In this document: in pieces, positions 42,787-52,396 of the stretch
How the letters are laid out: each line of letters begins with the position of its first letter
How positions within the stretch are numbered: the first letter of the stretch is position 1
Assembly (NCBI RefSeq): GCF_038419845.1
Contig: NZ_JBCAQT010000013.1
Location: forward strand, 62,001-126,000
Length of the DNA: 64,000 nt
DNA from: Marinimicrobium sp038419845
GTDB taxonomy: Bacteria; Pseudomonadota; Gammaproteobacteria; Pseudomonadales; Cellvibrionaceae
Direction: 5' to 3'
Translations under genes and position numbers: made by a program
Notes under the pieces: generated by a model
What the model saw: only the letters and a program-made list of their open reading frames with translations
What the model was told of the DNA's origin: nothing
The model's database searches: none

Positions 42787-43284
42787 ATGCCATTAAAAAT
42801 CCCCACCAATGTCTGGCGCTGGTACGCCCTGGCGGCGGTGATCATCATTCTGGATCAGATCAGCAAGCAATGGGTCTCCGCCGCGCTCACCTATGGTGAG
42901 CCAGTGGTGTTCACTTCCTTTTTCAACTTCACTCTGCTGCATAACCCCGGCGCGGCTTTCAGCTTCCTGAGTACCGCCGGCGGCTGGCAACGCTGGTTTT
43001 TCGCCGTGTTGGCGGCGGCGATCAGCATCGTTCTGGTGGTCTGGCTGACGCGGGTGGCGCATCGGCGCTACGAGGCGCTGGCGCTGGCCCTGATCCTGGG
43101 CGGCGCTCTGGGCAACCTCTACGATCGCGTCCTGCTGGGGTACGTGGTGGACTTTATCGTGGTGCACTACCAGGACAACTACTGGCCGGCGTTCAATATT
43201 GCCGACTCGGCCATCACCGGGGGCGCCGCTTTGCTGATCATTGATATGCTGTTCGTAAAGGACAAAGAGGGACAGAACACATGA
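42787..43284 (+). CDS. lspA: prolipoprotein signal peptidase (Lsp)
   Basis: A 165-residue membrane protease with four helices. Catalytic aspartates lie in GNLYDRVLLGYVVDF and FNIADSAI; LLHNPGAAFSFLS is the conserved loop. ATG 42787 was chosen because it gives the typical MPLKIPTNVWRWY start; the longer frame overlaps ileS. It removes signal peptides from lipoproteins such as those at 4396 and 33469. The stop overlaps the fkpB ATG by 4 nt. Confidence 0.97.
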   Translation: MPLKIPTNVWRWYALAAVIIILDQISKQWVSAALTYGEPVVFTSFFNFTLLHNPGAAFSFLSTAGGWQRWFFAVLAAAISIVLVVWLTRVAHRRYEALALALILGGALGNLYDRVLLGYVVDFIVVHYQDNYWPAFNIADSAITGGAALLIIDMLFVKDKEGQNT

Positions 43285-43733
43285 CCGAACAATTACCCGT
43301 AGGCCCCGGCACCACCGTGACCCTGCATTTCGCTCTACGGCTGGAAGACGGTGAAGAGATCGATTCCAATTTCGAGCAGAGCCCCGCCACCTTTACCGTG
43401 GGCGATGGCAACCTGCTACCCGGTTTTGAGAAGGCCATGTACGGGCTGAAAGCCGGCGCCCGGGAAACCCTGGTGGTGGGCCCCGAGGAGGGCTTTGGCC
43501 AGCACAATCCGAGCAATATTCAGGAGATCCCCCGGGACCAGTTTGACGCCGGGCTGGAGCTGGAGGAGGGGCTGATGCTCTCTTTCGCCGACGCCCAGAA
43601 ATCCGAGCTGCCGGGGGTGGTGCGGGAGTTTGACGACAAGCGCGTTGTCATCGATTTCAACCATCCGCTGGCCGGGCGCGACATCATATTCGATGTGGCT
43701 ATTTTGAACGTGGAGCCCGCACAGGTACACTGA
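43281..43733 (+). CDS. fkpB: FKBP-type peptidyl-prolyl isomerase
   Basis: A 150-residue SlyD/FkpB-type protein. FKBP parts flank the inserted-flap domain: LEDGEEIDSNFEQSPATFTVGDGNLLPGFEKA (given as separate strands) and VDFNHPLAGRDIIFDV. It catalyses prolyl isomerisation and acts as a chaperone. Overlaps lspA by 4 nt (ATGA junction). The association with lspA and ispH is conserved in gammaproteobacteria. Confidence 0.95.
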   Translation: MTEQLPVGPGTTVTLHFALRLEDGEEIDSNFEQSPATFTVGDGNLLPGFEKAMYGLKAGARETLVVGPEEGFGQHNPSNIQEIPRDQFDAGLELEEGLMLSFADAQKSELPGVVREFDDKRVVIDFNHPLAGRDIIFDVAILNVEPAQVH

Positions 43734-43737
43734 CCCC

Positions 43738-44670
43738 ATGGAAATCAAACTCGCAAACCCCAGAGGCTTCTGTGCCGGCGTCGACCGGGCCATTGACATC
43801 GTCAATCGGGCCCTGGACGTCTTCGGCGCCCCCATTTATGTCCGCCACGAGGTGGTACACAACAAGTTCGTGGTGGACAGCCTGCGCGAACGGGGCGCGA
43901 TTTTCGTCGAAGAGCTGGATCAGGTGCCTGATGACGTCATCGTGATTTTCAGTGCTCACGGCGTCTCGCGCGCCGTGCGCAAACAGGCCGAAGACCGGGG
44001 TCTGCAGGTGTTTGACGCCACCTGCCCGCTCGTGACCAAGGTGCACGTGGAGGTGGTCCGCTACAGCCGGGAGGGCCGCGAGTGCATCCTCATTGGCCAC
44101 GCCGGTCACCCCGAGGTGGAGGGCACCATGGGCCAATATGATGCCGGTAATGGCGGGGCCATCTATCTGGTGGAAGATGAAGAGGATGTGGCGGCTCTGG
44201 AGGTCAAGAACCCCGACTTTCTCGCCTATGTCACCCAGACCACGCTCTCCATGGATGACACCGCCCGGGTCATTGATTCGCTGCGGCAGAAGTTTCCCGA
44301 GATCCTGGGGCCGCGCAAAGACGACATCTGTTACGCCACCACCAATCGCCAGGATGCCGTGCGTCAGCTGGCCCTGGAGTGCGATCTGGTACTGGTGGTC
44401 GGCTCTCACAACAGCTCCAATTCCAACCGGCTCAAGGAGCTGGCCGAGCGCTGCGGTACCGAGGCCTACCTGATTGACGGGCCGGAGTGCATCAGGCGCG
44501 AATGGCTCAACGACAAGCTCAGCATCGGCATTACCGCCGGTGCCTCGGCCCCGGAAGTGCTGGTGAATCAGGTCGTTGAGAAGTTGCGCGGCTGGGGAGC
44601 ACAGACCGCCGAAGAGGCGGCGGGCATTCCTGAGAACATCAGCTTCAGTCTGCCCCGGGAGCTGCGCTAA
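43738..44670 (+). CDS. ispH: 4-hydroxy-3-methylbut-2-enyl diphosphate reductase
   Basis: A 310-residue iron-sulfur enzyme. The three cluster cysteines are in NPRGFCAGVDRAI (about 12), VFDATCPLVTKVH (about 96) and ICYATTNRQDAV (about 197). The last step of the MEP pathway: reduces HMBPP to IPP and DMAPP. The gene follows fkpB by 4 nt and ends the housekeeping run. Confidence 0.97.
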   Translation: MEIKLANPRGFCAGVDRAIDIVNRALDVFGAPIYVRHEVVHNKFVVDSLRERGAIFVEELDQVPDDVIVIFSAHGVSRAVRKQAEDRGLQVFDATCPLVTKVHVEVVRYSREGRECILIGHAGHPEVEGTMGQYDAGNGGAIYLVEDEEDVAALEVKNPDFLAYVTQTTLSMDDTARVIDSLRQKFPEILGPRKDDICYATTNRQDAVRQLALECDLVLVVGSHNSSNSNRLKELAERCGTEAYLIDGPECIRREWLNDKLSIGITAGASAPEVLVNQVVEKLRGWGAQTAEEAAGIPENISFSLPRELR

Positions 44671-44688
44671 GTAGCCTCAACGTCACCC

Positions 44689-45213
44689 TCAGGCGTCGAG
44701 GCACTCCTCGGCGTCGATCACCTGCTGTCGCACCCTTCCCATGCGGGCCAGGACCAGCTTATACCCTTCGCTTCCCGCCTCCGGGCAGATCGTGATGGTC
44801 CCCGCCTGAAATCCGCCGCGCGGGGTGCCGGTGGCGTGTCGGCTCTCGCCTGTTCCAATGTAAGAAATATAGCGCGACACTTTGCTGTTACCGCTAATGC
44901 GGATATCGCTCCCTGGCGTCTGATGCTCTAGGATAAGCGCCTCACCCGGGTCCCGCTCGCCGTTGTGATTCAGGTCGTCAAACAGCTCCCATCCCCGATC
45001 CCAGTTTCCCTTTGCCCTGAGCGTCGCGCGGCCATTGCGGGTGATGGCTCGCACGCGGGCGGTCTGAATGGCTTCGTACAGGCTCAGTGTGGCCGTACGG
45101 GTCTGGGTCTGGTGAATCTGGCTCTGCAGGCTGGGGATGCCCCAGGCAAGCAGCAGGGAAAGAATGATCAGAGTGATAAGCAGTTCCAGCAGGGTGAAAC
45201 CACGCTGTGACAT
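44689..45213 (-). CDS. fimT: FimT/GspH-type minor pseudopilin, divergent copy
   Basis: A 174-residue prepilin: leader MSQRG, cleavage before Phe (FTLLELLITLIILSLLLAWG, split by family habit), Glu at +5, and a C-terminal globular GspH domain with WDRGWELFDDLNHNGERD and GGFQAGTITICPE. PilD removes the leader and methylates Phe. It is transcribed away from the main minor-pilin operon, which starts with another FimT/FimU-type gene at 45446. Confidence 0.9.
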   Translation of the reverse strand: MSQRGFTLLELLITLIILSLLLAWGIPSLQSQIHQTQTRTATLSLYEAIQTARVRAITRNGRATLRAKGNWDRGWELFDDLNHNGERDPGEALILEHQTPGSDIRISGNSKVSRYISYIGTGESRHATGTPRGGFQAGTITICPEAGSEGYKLVLARMGRVRQQVIDAEECLDA

Positions 45214-45245
45214 AATTTTCCTCCTTGATGTCGCTGTGCGCCACT

Positions 45246-45267
45246 TAGTGGGCTGTGCAGCCCACTA
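45246..45267. repeat. perfect inverted repeat between divergent pilin genes
   Basis: TAGTGGGCTG, a TG loop, then CAGCCCACTA: a perfect 10-bp dyad about 33 nt upstream of the fimT start and 179 nt before the next pilin start. It could be an operator or a cruciform; no T tract on either strand. Confidence 0.6.
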
Positions 45268-45445
45268 GGGCGCCGTTCATACATCCATGATGACCACATG
45301 TCGCGAGTCGCTGCGCGGTGTCCGGCGGGCTGTGGTAGCGTTGCGTAATATAAAGGTCGAAAATCCGGGCGTCCAGCGCCGGCTAAGACCGAATGGTTAT
45401 CAACCGGGCCATGCCTCATTAGGCCAAAACAAGAGTTGTTGTTAT

Positions 45446-46006
45446 ATGCGTCAAATATGCAAATCTGGCCGCTCGATGCGAGGGTTTACCCTGATAGAGA
45501 TGCTGGTCACGCTTCTGGTGCTGGCCATTATTCTTGGCTTTGCCATCCCCAGTTTCACCGATCAGATCCGCAATAACCGCTCGCTCACTTTCGGTGAAGA
45601 GTTTGCCACGGCCCTGAATTATGTGCGCAGTGAGGCAGTCAAGCGCAGTGGTTCGGTGTCTGTTTGTGCGAGCAATGACGCGGGCACCGGCTGTGGCAGC
45701 GACTGGACCAATGGTTGGCTGGCCTTCGTCGATGAGGCGGCTAACACCACGGATGCCAGCGTGACGGTGGGAGAGGTACTGCGTTACTGGGATCCGGCCA
45801 ACAATGAAATGACACTTGAGGTGACACGTGGTGGTAGCGCTACCGATTTTGTCCGGTTTGTCAGCATGGGAGGCCTGGCTCGAATCAATAATGACAATGT
45901 CCCCGTGAATGCCACCGCGAAGCATGAGAGCTGCACGGGCAATGCCGCGCGGGCCATCAGAGTGGGTGTGTCGGGCTCAGTGCAGATGCGGCGGGTGAAC
46001 TGTTGA
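45446..46006 (+). CDS. fimU: FimT/FimU-type minor pilin
   Basis: A 186-residue prepilin with leader MRQICKSGRSMRG and FTLIEMLVTLLVLAIILG. A GspH domain with WTNGWLAFVDEAAN follows, and a conserved disulfide-type pattern CASNDAGTGCGSDW. ATG 45446 was preferred to the later ATG 45476. A longer frame begins upstream at 45287 but lacks pilin features. FimU is part of the minor-pilin priming complex at the pilus tip. Confidence 0.88.
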   Translation: MRQICKSGRSMRGFTLIEMLVTLLVLAIILGFAIPSFTDQIRNNRSLTFGEEFATALNYVRSEAVKRSGSVSVCASNDAGTGCGSDWTNGWLAFVDEAANTTDASVTVGEVLRYWDPANNEMTLEVTRGGSATDFVRFVSMGGLARINNDNVPVNATAKHESCTGNAARAIRVGVSGSVQMRRVNC

Positions 46007-46020
46007 GGGTGAGTAAGCTT

Positions 46021-46476
46021 ATGTTGAGTTCCGGTATTAAGCAGCAGCGCGGCGTCGGGTTGATCGAGGTGCTGGTCACGGTATTGATTCTGGCCACCTC
46101 GCTGTTGGCCATGGGCGCCCTGCAGTCCCGTTCTCTGCAGTTCAACCACAGCGCTTACCTCCGTTCCCAGGCGAATGTCATGGCCTATGACATTCTGGAT
46201 CGGATGCGGATCAATCAAGGGCAGCTGGGCAGTTATGACCATGGCCTTGAGGATACCAAGCCGGGGACCGGCGGTGGCCTGGCTAGCAGGGATCTCAACG
46301 AGTGGCTGACGGCGGTAGAGCGTACGCTTCCCGGCGGCAAAGGTGCGGTCGACTGCGCTGATCGTGTCTGCACCGTCACGCTCGAGTGGATTGAGCAGGA
46401 CAGCCTGGCCGATAGTGAGGAGGCGCCTGATGAAGAGCAGGAAACCACGACGTTCACTTATGAAACCCGAATATGA
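46021..46476 (+). CDS. pilV: type IV pilus minor pilin PilV
   Basis: About 151 residues. Leader ends RG with GVGLIEVLVTVLILATSLLA, and ALQSRSLQFNHSAYLRSQAN follows; this PilV-specific run has Gly, not Phe, at the +1 region. The ATG at 46021 is preceded by GAGGGTGAG. It joins the FimU-PilW-PilX-PilE priming complex. Its end overlaps or abuts the pilW start. Confidence 0.88.
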   Translation: MLSSGIKQQRGVGLIEVLVTVLILATSLLAMGALQSRSLQFNHSAYLRSQANVMAYDILDRMRINQGQLGSYDHGLEDTKPGTGGGLASRDLNEWLTAVERTLPGGKGAVDCADRVCTVTLEWIEQDSLADSEEAPDEEQETTTFTYETRI

Positions 46477-46487
46477 GGTCCAGGGCG

Positions 46488-47534
46488 ATGTATAAACAGA
46501 AAGGCCTGTCACTGATTGAACTGATGATCTCACTCACGCTCGGGATTGTGTTGATGACGGGCGTCGTGCAGATGTTCCTGACCAGCCGCACAACCTACAG
46601 TCATCAGCAGGCGATTTCGCGGATTCAGGAGGGCGGCCGGATGGCGGTTGACTTCCTGGCCCAGGATATCCGCATGGCCGGATATATGGGCTGTGCCAGT
46701 GATAATGCCGAAATCACCCTTGGTCTGGACTCTGGTGACGAGTCGGATGACTATAAGTATGAATTCAGCGAGGCGATCCGTGGCTACGCGGCGGCCGATG
46801 CGCCGGGAACTCTGGCGCCGGCAGCTGACACGGATGTGCTCGTCATCCGCCGGGCATCCGGCGAGGGTGTTCCCATTATCGAAGAGCACGAGCAGGCTAC
46901 CAACGCCAACTTGAAGGTGGACGGGGAGGTCTCCGATAAATGCCTGGTTGGTGTCGGCTTTTGTGCAAATCAGGTCGGGGTGATTACCGACTGTACGAAA
47001 GGACGGGTCTTTCGCGCCGTCACCATCTCCAACAGTAGCGGCAAACCGACGATTGCTCACAGTAAAGGTGGGGGCTCCGGCGTTCGCTCAAACGTTGATA
47101 ATACGCTCGGCGACCAGGGCTACGCCGATGGTTCACGGATCATGGCTCTCAATACGATTGCCTACTATGTTGCCGACAGTGATTTTTCGCCCGATGGTGC
47201 GGCGCCGGTCAGAAGTCTCTGGAAGCAGGTGGGAGAGGAGACTCCGGTCGAATTGATTGAAGGCGTGGAGGACATGACGATCCATTACGGGCTGGATATT
47301 GGCGCTCCAGACGGTGTGCCTGATACCTACAGGGCTCAATCGGCCATGGCCGCCACGGATTGGGACAATGTGCGGTCAGTACGGTTGTATCTGTTATTGC
47401 AGGGCGCTCAGCCAAATGTCCTGCCCGAGTCTCAAACACTGGACTTTGCCGGGGAGGAGCTGACCTTCACCGACGGTCGCATGCGCCAGATTTTTACCAG
47501 TACCGTGGGCATACGCGGGCGACTGGACAACTAA
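46488..47534 (+). CDS. pilW: type IV pilus minor pilin PilW
   Basis: About 348 residues, typical of PilW. Leader MYKQKG, then LSLIELMISLTLGIVLMTG, and DFLAQDIRMAGYMGC near residue 55, a PilW landmark. C-terminal RLYLLLQGAQPNVLPESQ and LTFTDGRMRQIFTSTVGIRG, also typical. ATG 46473 (MRSRAM) overlaps the pilV stop and is an alternative; ATG 46488 has AGGTCCAGGG in front. Confidence 0.9.
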   Translation: MYKQKGLSLIELMISLTLGIVLMTGVVQMFLTSRTTYSHQQAISRIQEGGRMAVDFLAQDIRMAGYMGCASDNAEITLGLDSGDESDDYKYEFSEAIRGYAAADAPGTLAPAADTDVLVIRRASGEGVPIIEEHEQATNANLKVDGEVSDKCLVGVGFCANQVGVITDCTKGRVFRAVTISNSSGKPTIAHSKGGGSGVRSNVDNTLGDQGYADGSRIMALNTIAYYVADSDFSPDGAAPVRSLWKQVGEETPVELIEGVEDMTIHYGLDIGAPDGVPDTYRAQSAMAATDWDNVRSVRLYLLLQGAQPNVLPESQTLDFAGEELTFTDGRMRQIFTSTVGIRGRLDN

Positions 47535-47549
47535 GCCGGGAGTATCGAA

Positions 47550-48104
47550 ATGATGGCGAAGAGAGAATGTCGAGTGGCGTGCGCTGAACGACAGCGCGGA
47601 GCGGTCTTGCTCATGGGCCTGATCATGGTCCTGTTGATGACGATCGTCGGTCTGGCCGCCATTCGTGGCAGTGGCCTGCAGGAAATCATGGCGGGCAACA
47701 TGCGCGATCGCAACGTGGCGTTTCAGGCCTCCGAAGCGGGCTTGGGAGCGGCTGAAGAGTATGTTGAAGCAACCACCCTGGAAGAAACGGACTTTGACGG
47801 CTCAACCCCCGGTCTCGTTATGGACCTGGGCGCGTCCGGAAAAGTCCGAATTGAAGCCTGGACGGCGGAAGACTGGGCCGCGGCCAGAGAAGTTGGCTTT
47901 GATCTTGAAGGGGTGAAGGAGCAGCCCCGGTACGTCGTTGAGAAAGTCGATGTGTCCGAATATGACCTGAAGCGGATGTTAAGCATGAGTGCCAGGGACT
48001 CTATCCCGATCAATGTCAATTTCTACCGGGTCAGCAGTCGGGGCGTGGGTGCCACCGGGAACAGTGATGCCGTTGTTCAATCCAACTATGTCAAACTGAA
48101 TTAG
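47550..48104 (+). CDS. pilX: type IV pilus minor pilin PilX
   Basis: A 184-residue protein. GAVLLMGLIMVLLMTIVGLAA replaces the Phe-Glu start with a Gly-Ala-Val run, the PilX pattern, and RDRNVAFQASEAGLGAAE is its hallmark. GGGAG lies upstream of the ATG at 47550. It is needed for assembly and aggregation in Neisseria-type pili; here it sits between PilW and PilY1. Confidence 0.9.
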   Translation: MMAKRECRVACAERQRGAVLLMGLIMVLLMTIVGLAAIRGSGLQEIMAGNMRDRNVAFQASEAGLGAAEEYVEATTLEETDFDGSTPGLVMDLGASGKVRIEAWTAEDWAAAREVGFDLEGVKEQPRYVVEKVDVSEYDLKRMLSMSARDSIPINVNFYRVSSRGVGATGNSDAVVQSNYVKLN

Positions 48105-48119
48105 CCAGAGGTGGTGGAG

Positions 48120-51100
48120 ATGAGTCAATTATCAGCCGTAAAGAGGGTGTCTGCCTCCGCAGCCATACTCCTTTCCTGTGCTCTGGGCGCTCATTCGGTG
48201 ACCGCGAACGAATTTGTGCCTGCCGATGCGCAGGACCCGCTGTTTCTGTCTGCGCCCGTTCGGCCCATCATGATGCTGAACATGTCAAATGATCATCAGC
48301 TGTACTTCAAGCTTTACGATGATTACTCCGACTTGACCGAGGACGGTCTGGCGGACACCACCTATGTTCACAGTCATACCTATTTTGGTTACTTCAACAG
48401 TGAAACCTGCTACGACTACAGCGACGGTGTTTACGAGCCAAGCAGTGCTGTTGATAGTGAAGGTTATTGCAGCTCAAAGTGGAATGGCAACTTTCTGAAC
48501 TGGGCCACCATGACCCGTATGGATGCGGTCAGGAAAATTCTCTATGGCGGGTCTCGCCAGGTCGACACCGCAGAGCGAACCGTTCTGGAACGCGCTTTCA
48601 TTCCCCACGATGCTCACTCCTTTGCCAAGTATTATAACGGTTCGGATATTAACAAGCTCGTTCCTTTCACAGTGACGAGCGGTGTCGAGCGGAGCCAGGC
48701 CAGTGGCATAACCATCTGCAATACCACTGAGGGAACCGGAGAGTCACAGACGGTGAGTTCGCCTCCTCTGTTGAGGGTCGCCAAAGGGAATTACTCGTTG
48801 TGGGCCAGTAATGAGCGCTGGCAGTGCCGCTGGGCGGATGATGTCAGTGGTGGCAATGGTCAAAACAACAATGATTCCACTTTGACGGGAATTTATGCCT
48901 CTTCCAGCAGCCCGGACCAGGATGATGTGGGTCTGGGCAGCGGAGACTACAATGTCCGGGTGTCCGTGTGTGAGTCCGGTTTTTTCGAAGACAACTGCTC
49001 CAAATACCCGGATGGCAATTTCAAACCCACAGGACTGCTTCAACAGTATGGCGAGACGGGCCGCATACAGTTCGGCCTGCTGACCGGCTCCTATGCCAAG
49101 AACAAATCGGGTGGGGTGCTACGCAAGAATGTCGGCGATATGACGGACGAAATCAACGTTGAGACCGACGGCACCTTCAAGGCCGCTCCGACGGCAGGGA
49201 ACATCATTGGCACGCTCGACAGCCTCCGGATTTATGGTTACAACTACGGTGATGGCCTATATAGTGGCGATGATTGTCCGTTTGGCTTGACCGGGTTTGA
49301 AGATGGAACCTGTTCCAACTGGGGCAACCCACAGTCAGAAATCTATCTGGAGTCGCTGCGGTACCTCGCGGGCGCCAGCGCCAATACGGCCTTCAGTGCG
49401 GATGACTCGGCCTATATATCCGGGCTGGTTTCGGCTGAATGGGTCGACCCACTCGGTGCAGAAAATTACTGCGCGCCCTTGAGTGTCGTTCAGTTCAATG
49501 CTTCCACCAGCTCGTACGACGGCCAGACGCCCAACCACACTGATATCGGTATTACCGGCAGCGTTGAAGACTGGGTCAACAAAATTGGTGCCGCCGAAGG
49601 TATTCATGGCAGTGAATTTTTCGTGGGAGAAACAGCGTCTGATGACGATCAGCTTTGTACCCCGAAAACCATATCCAATCTCAGTGATGCCAGTGGTACC
49701 TGCCCCGACGCTCCGCGCCTGGAGGGCACCTATAACATTGCCGGCATGGCCTATTACGCCAGAGACAACAGTATAAGATCGGATCTGAAGGAAAACACTC
49801 AGGAGGTGACAACCTATGGTGTAGCGCTCTCGCCGGCGACACCCTCGGTGACCGTTCCGGTTCCCGGCGGCGCGGAAGGTCAGGTTGTGAACATATTGCC
49901 CGCGTGCCAGAACCAGGAGACGGATGAAGCCGGCAACTCTGAGGGCAACTGTGCCATCGTCGACTTCAAGATTGTGTCCCAGACCAGTACCGATGCTTCT
50001 AGTAAGGGCAAACTGTACATCAACTGGGAAGCGGCCGAGCAGGGGGGCGACTATGACTCCGACATGTGGGGCATTCTTGATTATGTGCTGACCTCGGGGA
50101 CCTTGACCATTACAACCAACGTTATCGATGAGTCCTCAGAACGTCCGCTGGGGTTCGGTTATGTGCTGAGCGGTACCAGCACCGACGGTTTTCATGCTCA
50201 CTCGGGAATGAATGGTTTTACCTACACCGATGAGACAGCGCCTGCCGGCGCGGTGATCAATGGTTGCTCTGACTGCCAGAGTTCGGATACGGCCACGACC
50301 AATACCTATATCGTCCAGGAAGCATCGACACAGCGGCTCGAACCGCCTCTGTTTTACGCGGCAAAATGGGGTGGCTATCCGGATGATGACATGACCGAGG
50401 AAGACATCCGCGATATCGAGGACCCCGACACCTACTCCGAAGCCCGTAATCCTCAGGCCTTGCAGGAGTCTCTGGGGGCGGCGTTCGGTCGGGTGGCTGA
50501 CAGTATTGGGGCCGCCTCCTCGGTCGCAACCAACTCAACCCGCTTGAGCAAAGACGATTTTCTGTACCAGGCGCGCTTCAGCAGCACCGACTGGTCCGGG
50601 GAGGTCAGAGCTTTCCCGGTCGGAGCCGACGGCTTTATCGATATCAGTGATCCTTTCACCACGGTGGAGGCGTTCGCGGATATCAGCTATGTCGCCAGGC
50701 ACATCTATACCCTCAACTCGGAGACCGGCAATCAGGTCAAATTTGAGTGGTCGCTGGTTTCGGATGCACAGCGGGCCGTTTTTGACCTGGCGGGCTCGGC
50801 GATCAGTGCTGAGAACCGTTTCAACTGGGTGCGTGGAGACCAGGGAAGCGAAGGCATTGATGAGTTGCGTCAGCGGGATCAGATCCTGGGCGATATTGTC
50901 AACTCCAGCCCGGTCCACTATGGCCAGCGCGACCATGGGTACTCCCGTCTGGGAGGCGACCTGGGGGCCGCCTATACCACCTACCTGGCGAGCAAGCGAG
51001 ACCGGGCACCGTCAATACTGGTGGGGGCCAACGACGGTATGCTGCACTCGTTCTACGCGGATGACAGTACCGGGAAGGTGCTGCAGGAGCGGTTTGCCTA

Positions 51101-52373
51101 TATTCCTCTGGGTGTGTATGACTCTTTGCCCAACCTGACGATGCCGAGCTATGGCCGGGCCGACAATGGCCACCGCTACACGGTCGATGGCCCGGTGACC
51201 GTCTCTGATGCGTACTTCGATGGGGCCTGGCGAACTGTGGCGGTGGGCACCCTGGGAGCCGGTGGTAAGGGCATTTACGCCCTCGATATCACGGACCCGG
51301 ACTACCCGGAAGTGATTTTTGACTATACCGGCGAGAATGAGCAAGGCTTGGGGTACATCATGGGGGAGCCGGTGGTGGCCCGTATGGCCAATGGCAAGTG
51401 GATGGTCGTGTTTGGTAATGGCTATACCACCGGTGGTGGTCATCTGTTCGCGCTGGACCTGGAGAGCCCCGCTTTGCCCGGCATCAAGCTGTCGGCGGGT
51501 GACGCTTCTACGGGGCTGTCAGGCGTGTCTCTGCTTCCCGGTCGGGACGGTACTATTGAACGGGCTTACGCCGGGGATCTCCAGGGGAATATCTGGCGGT
51601 TTGATCTGAATGATGAAACCACGGGTAACTGGAAGCTGGGTCTGGCGGGCAAGCCGCTGTTTACGGCCAAAGATGCGGACGGCAAGTTTCAGCCGATCAC
51701 GGCGGCGCCGGAGCTCGGGTTCAATTCCGCCAAGGATAACGCGGTGATGGTCTATTTCGGCACCGGCAAATACCTCGATAGCGGGGACAACGGCGATATT
51801 TCCCACACCAACAGTTTCTATGGTATTGCGGATACCGGGGTGGCACTGACCTATACAACCGCTCGCACCGAGATCCTGCACGAAAAAGGTCTGGCCTGGG
51901 ATACGGCGGAGTCCAACAGAACGGTTGAGGACGACTTTGGCATGGACTGGGCCGAGGACGAGGGCTGGTTCCTGGACTTCGATCTTGTCGATGGCGAGCG
52001 AGTGATTGAAACTCCGATGTTGCTGTTCGACCGGTTGTTGTTTGCGACCATCAATCCGTCGGATGTTCCCTGTGAGTATGGCGGCACCAGCTGGTTGATG
52101 GACCTGATTGCGGTCGGCACGCCCTTTGATAATGACGAGCGCTTACTGGAAGAGTTCGTGCAGACGAACTCCATGATTCTGGGGCCGCCTCTGGTCGGAG
52201 TAGTGGACGCCAGTTCGGGGCTTGCGTTTCTGAATACCTCGGACGGCAAGGCGTTTGATGAAAAAGACTCCGGGGAAGACGGTGATGGATCCGGCGGCGG
52301 TGGCGGCGGTGGGACGCCATTGGATTGGCCGGAAAGCGCTATCGGCCGCCAGTCTTGGCAGCAGATTCGATGA
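48120..52373 (+). CDS. pilY1: type IV pilus tip protein PilY1
   Basis: A 1417-residue exported protein. Signal peptide to about residue 30. N-terminal region with MMLNMSNDHQLYFKLYDDYSD and LTEDGLADTTY, a calcium-loop-like pattern in the family. The C-terminal PilY1 beta-propeller begins near 790 (DDFLYQARFSSTDWSGEVRAF) and has IVNSSPVHYGQRDHGYSR and LVGANDGMLHSFYADD. It ends in an Asp/Glu patch, a run of seven glycines and a short tail. PilY1 is the tip adhesin and regulator of pilus retraction. It has no recognisable von Willebrand A domain at the N-terminus, unlike the P. aeruginosa protein. ATG 48120 follows AGAGGTGG. Confidence 0.93.
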   Translation: MSQLSAVKRVSASAAILLSCALGAHSVTANEFVPADAQDPLFLSAPVRPIMMLNMSNDHQLYFKLYDDYSDLTEDGLADTTYVHSHTYFGYFNSETCYDYSDGVYEPSSAVDSEGYCSSKWNGNFLNWATMTRMDAVRKILYGGSRQVDTAERTVLERAFIPHDAHSFAKYYNGSDINKLVPFTVTSGVERSQASGITICNTTEGTGESQTVSSPPLLRVAKGNYSLWASNERWQCRWADDVSGGNGQNNNDSTLTGIYASSSSPDQDDVGLGSGDYNVRVSVCESGFFEDNCSKYPDGNFKPTGLLQQYGETGRIQFGLLTGSYAKNKSGGVLRKNVGDMTDEINVETDGTFKAAPTAGNIIGTLDSLRIYGYNYGDGLYSGDDCPFGLTGFEDGTCSNWGNPQSEIYLESLRYLAGASANTAFSADDSAYISGLVSAEWVDPLGAENYCAPLSVVQFNASTSSYDGQTPNHTDIGITGSVEDWVNKIGAAEGIHGSEFFVGETASDDDQLCTPKTISNLSDASGTCPDAPRLEGTYNIAGMAYYARDNSIRSDLKENTQEVTTYGVALSPATPSVTVPVPGGAEGQVVNILPACQNQETDEAGNSEGNCAIVDFKIVSQTSTDASSKGKLYINWEAAEQGGDYDSDMWGILDYVLTSGTLTITTNVIDESSERPLGFGYVLSGTSTDGFHAHSGMNGFTYTDETAPAGAVINGCSDCQSSDTATTNTYIVQEASTQRLEPPLFYAAKWGGYPDDDMTEEDIRDIEDPDTYSEARNPQALQESLGAAFGRVADSIGAASSVATNSTRLSKDDFLYQARFSSTDWSGEVRAFPVGADGFIDISDPFTTVEAFADISYVARHIYTLNSETGNQVKFEWSLVSDAQRAVFDLAGSAISAENRFNWVRGDQGSEGIDELRQRDQILGDIVNSSPVHYGQRDHGYSRLGGDLGAAYTTYLASKRDRAPSILVGANDGMLHSFYADDSTGKVLQERFAYIPLGVYDSLPNLTMPSYGRADNGHRYTVDGPVTVSDAYFDGAWRTVAVGTLGAGGKGIYALDITDPDYPEVIFDYTGENEQGLGYIMGEPVVARMANGKWMVVFGNGYTTGGGHLFALDLESPALPGIKLSAGDASTGLSGVSLLPGRDGTIERAYAGDLQGNIWRFDLNDETTGNWKLGLAGKPLFTAKDADGKFQPITAAPELGFNSAKDNAVMVYFGTGKYLDSGDNGDISHTNSFYGIADTGVALTYTTARTEILHEKGLAWDTAESNRTVEDDFGMDWAEDEGWFLDFDLVDGERVIETPMLLFDRLLFATINPSDVPCEYGGTSWLMDLIAVGTPFDNDERLLEEFVQTNSMILGPPLVGVVDASSGLAFLNTSDGKAFDEKDSGEDGDGSGGGGGGGTPLDWPESAIGRQSWQQIR

Positions 52374-52396
52374 GAAATCTTAATTAAGGGTTGATG

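Noticed and set aside
45287..45445. N-terminal extension of the FimU frame
   Set aside because: Prepilin leaders are short and the frame lacks a ribosome-binding site; ATG 45446 gives a normal leader.
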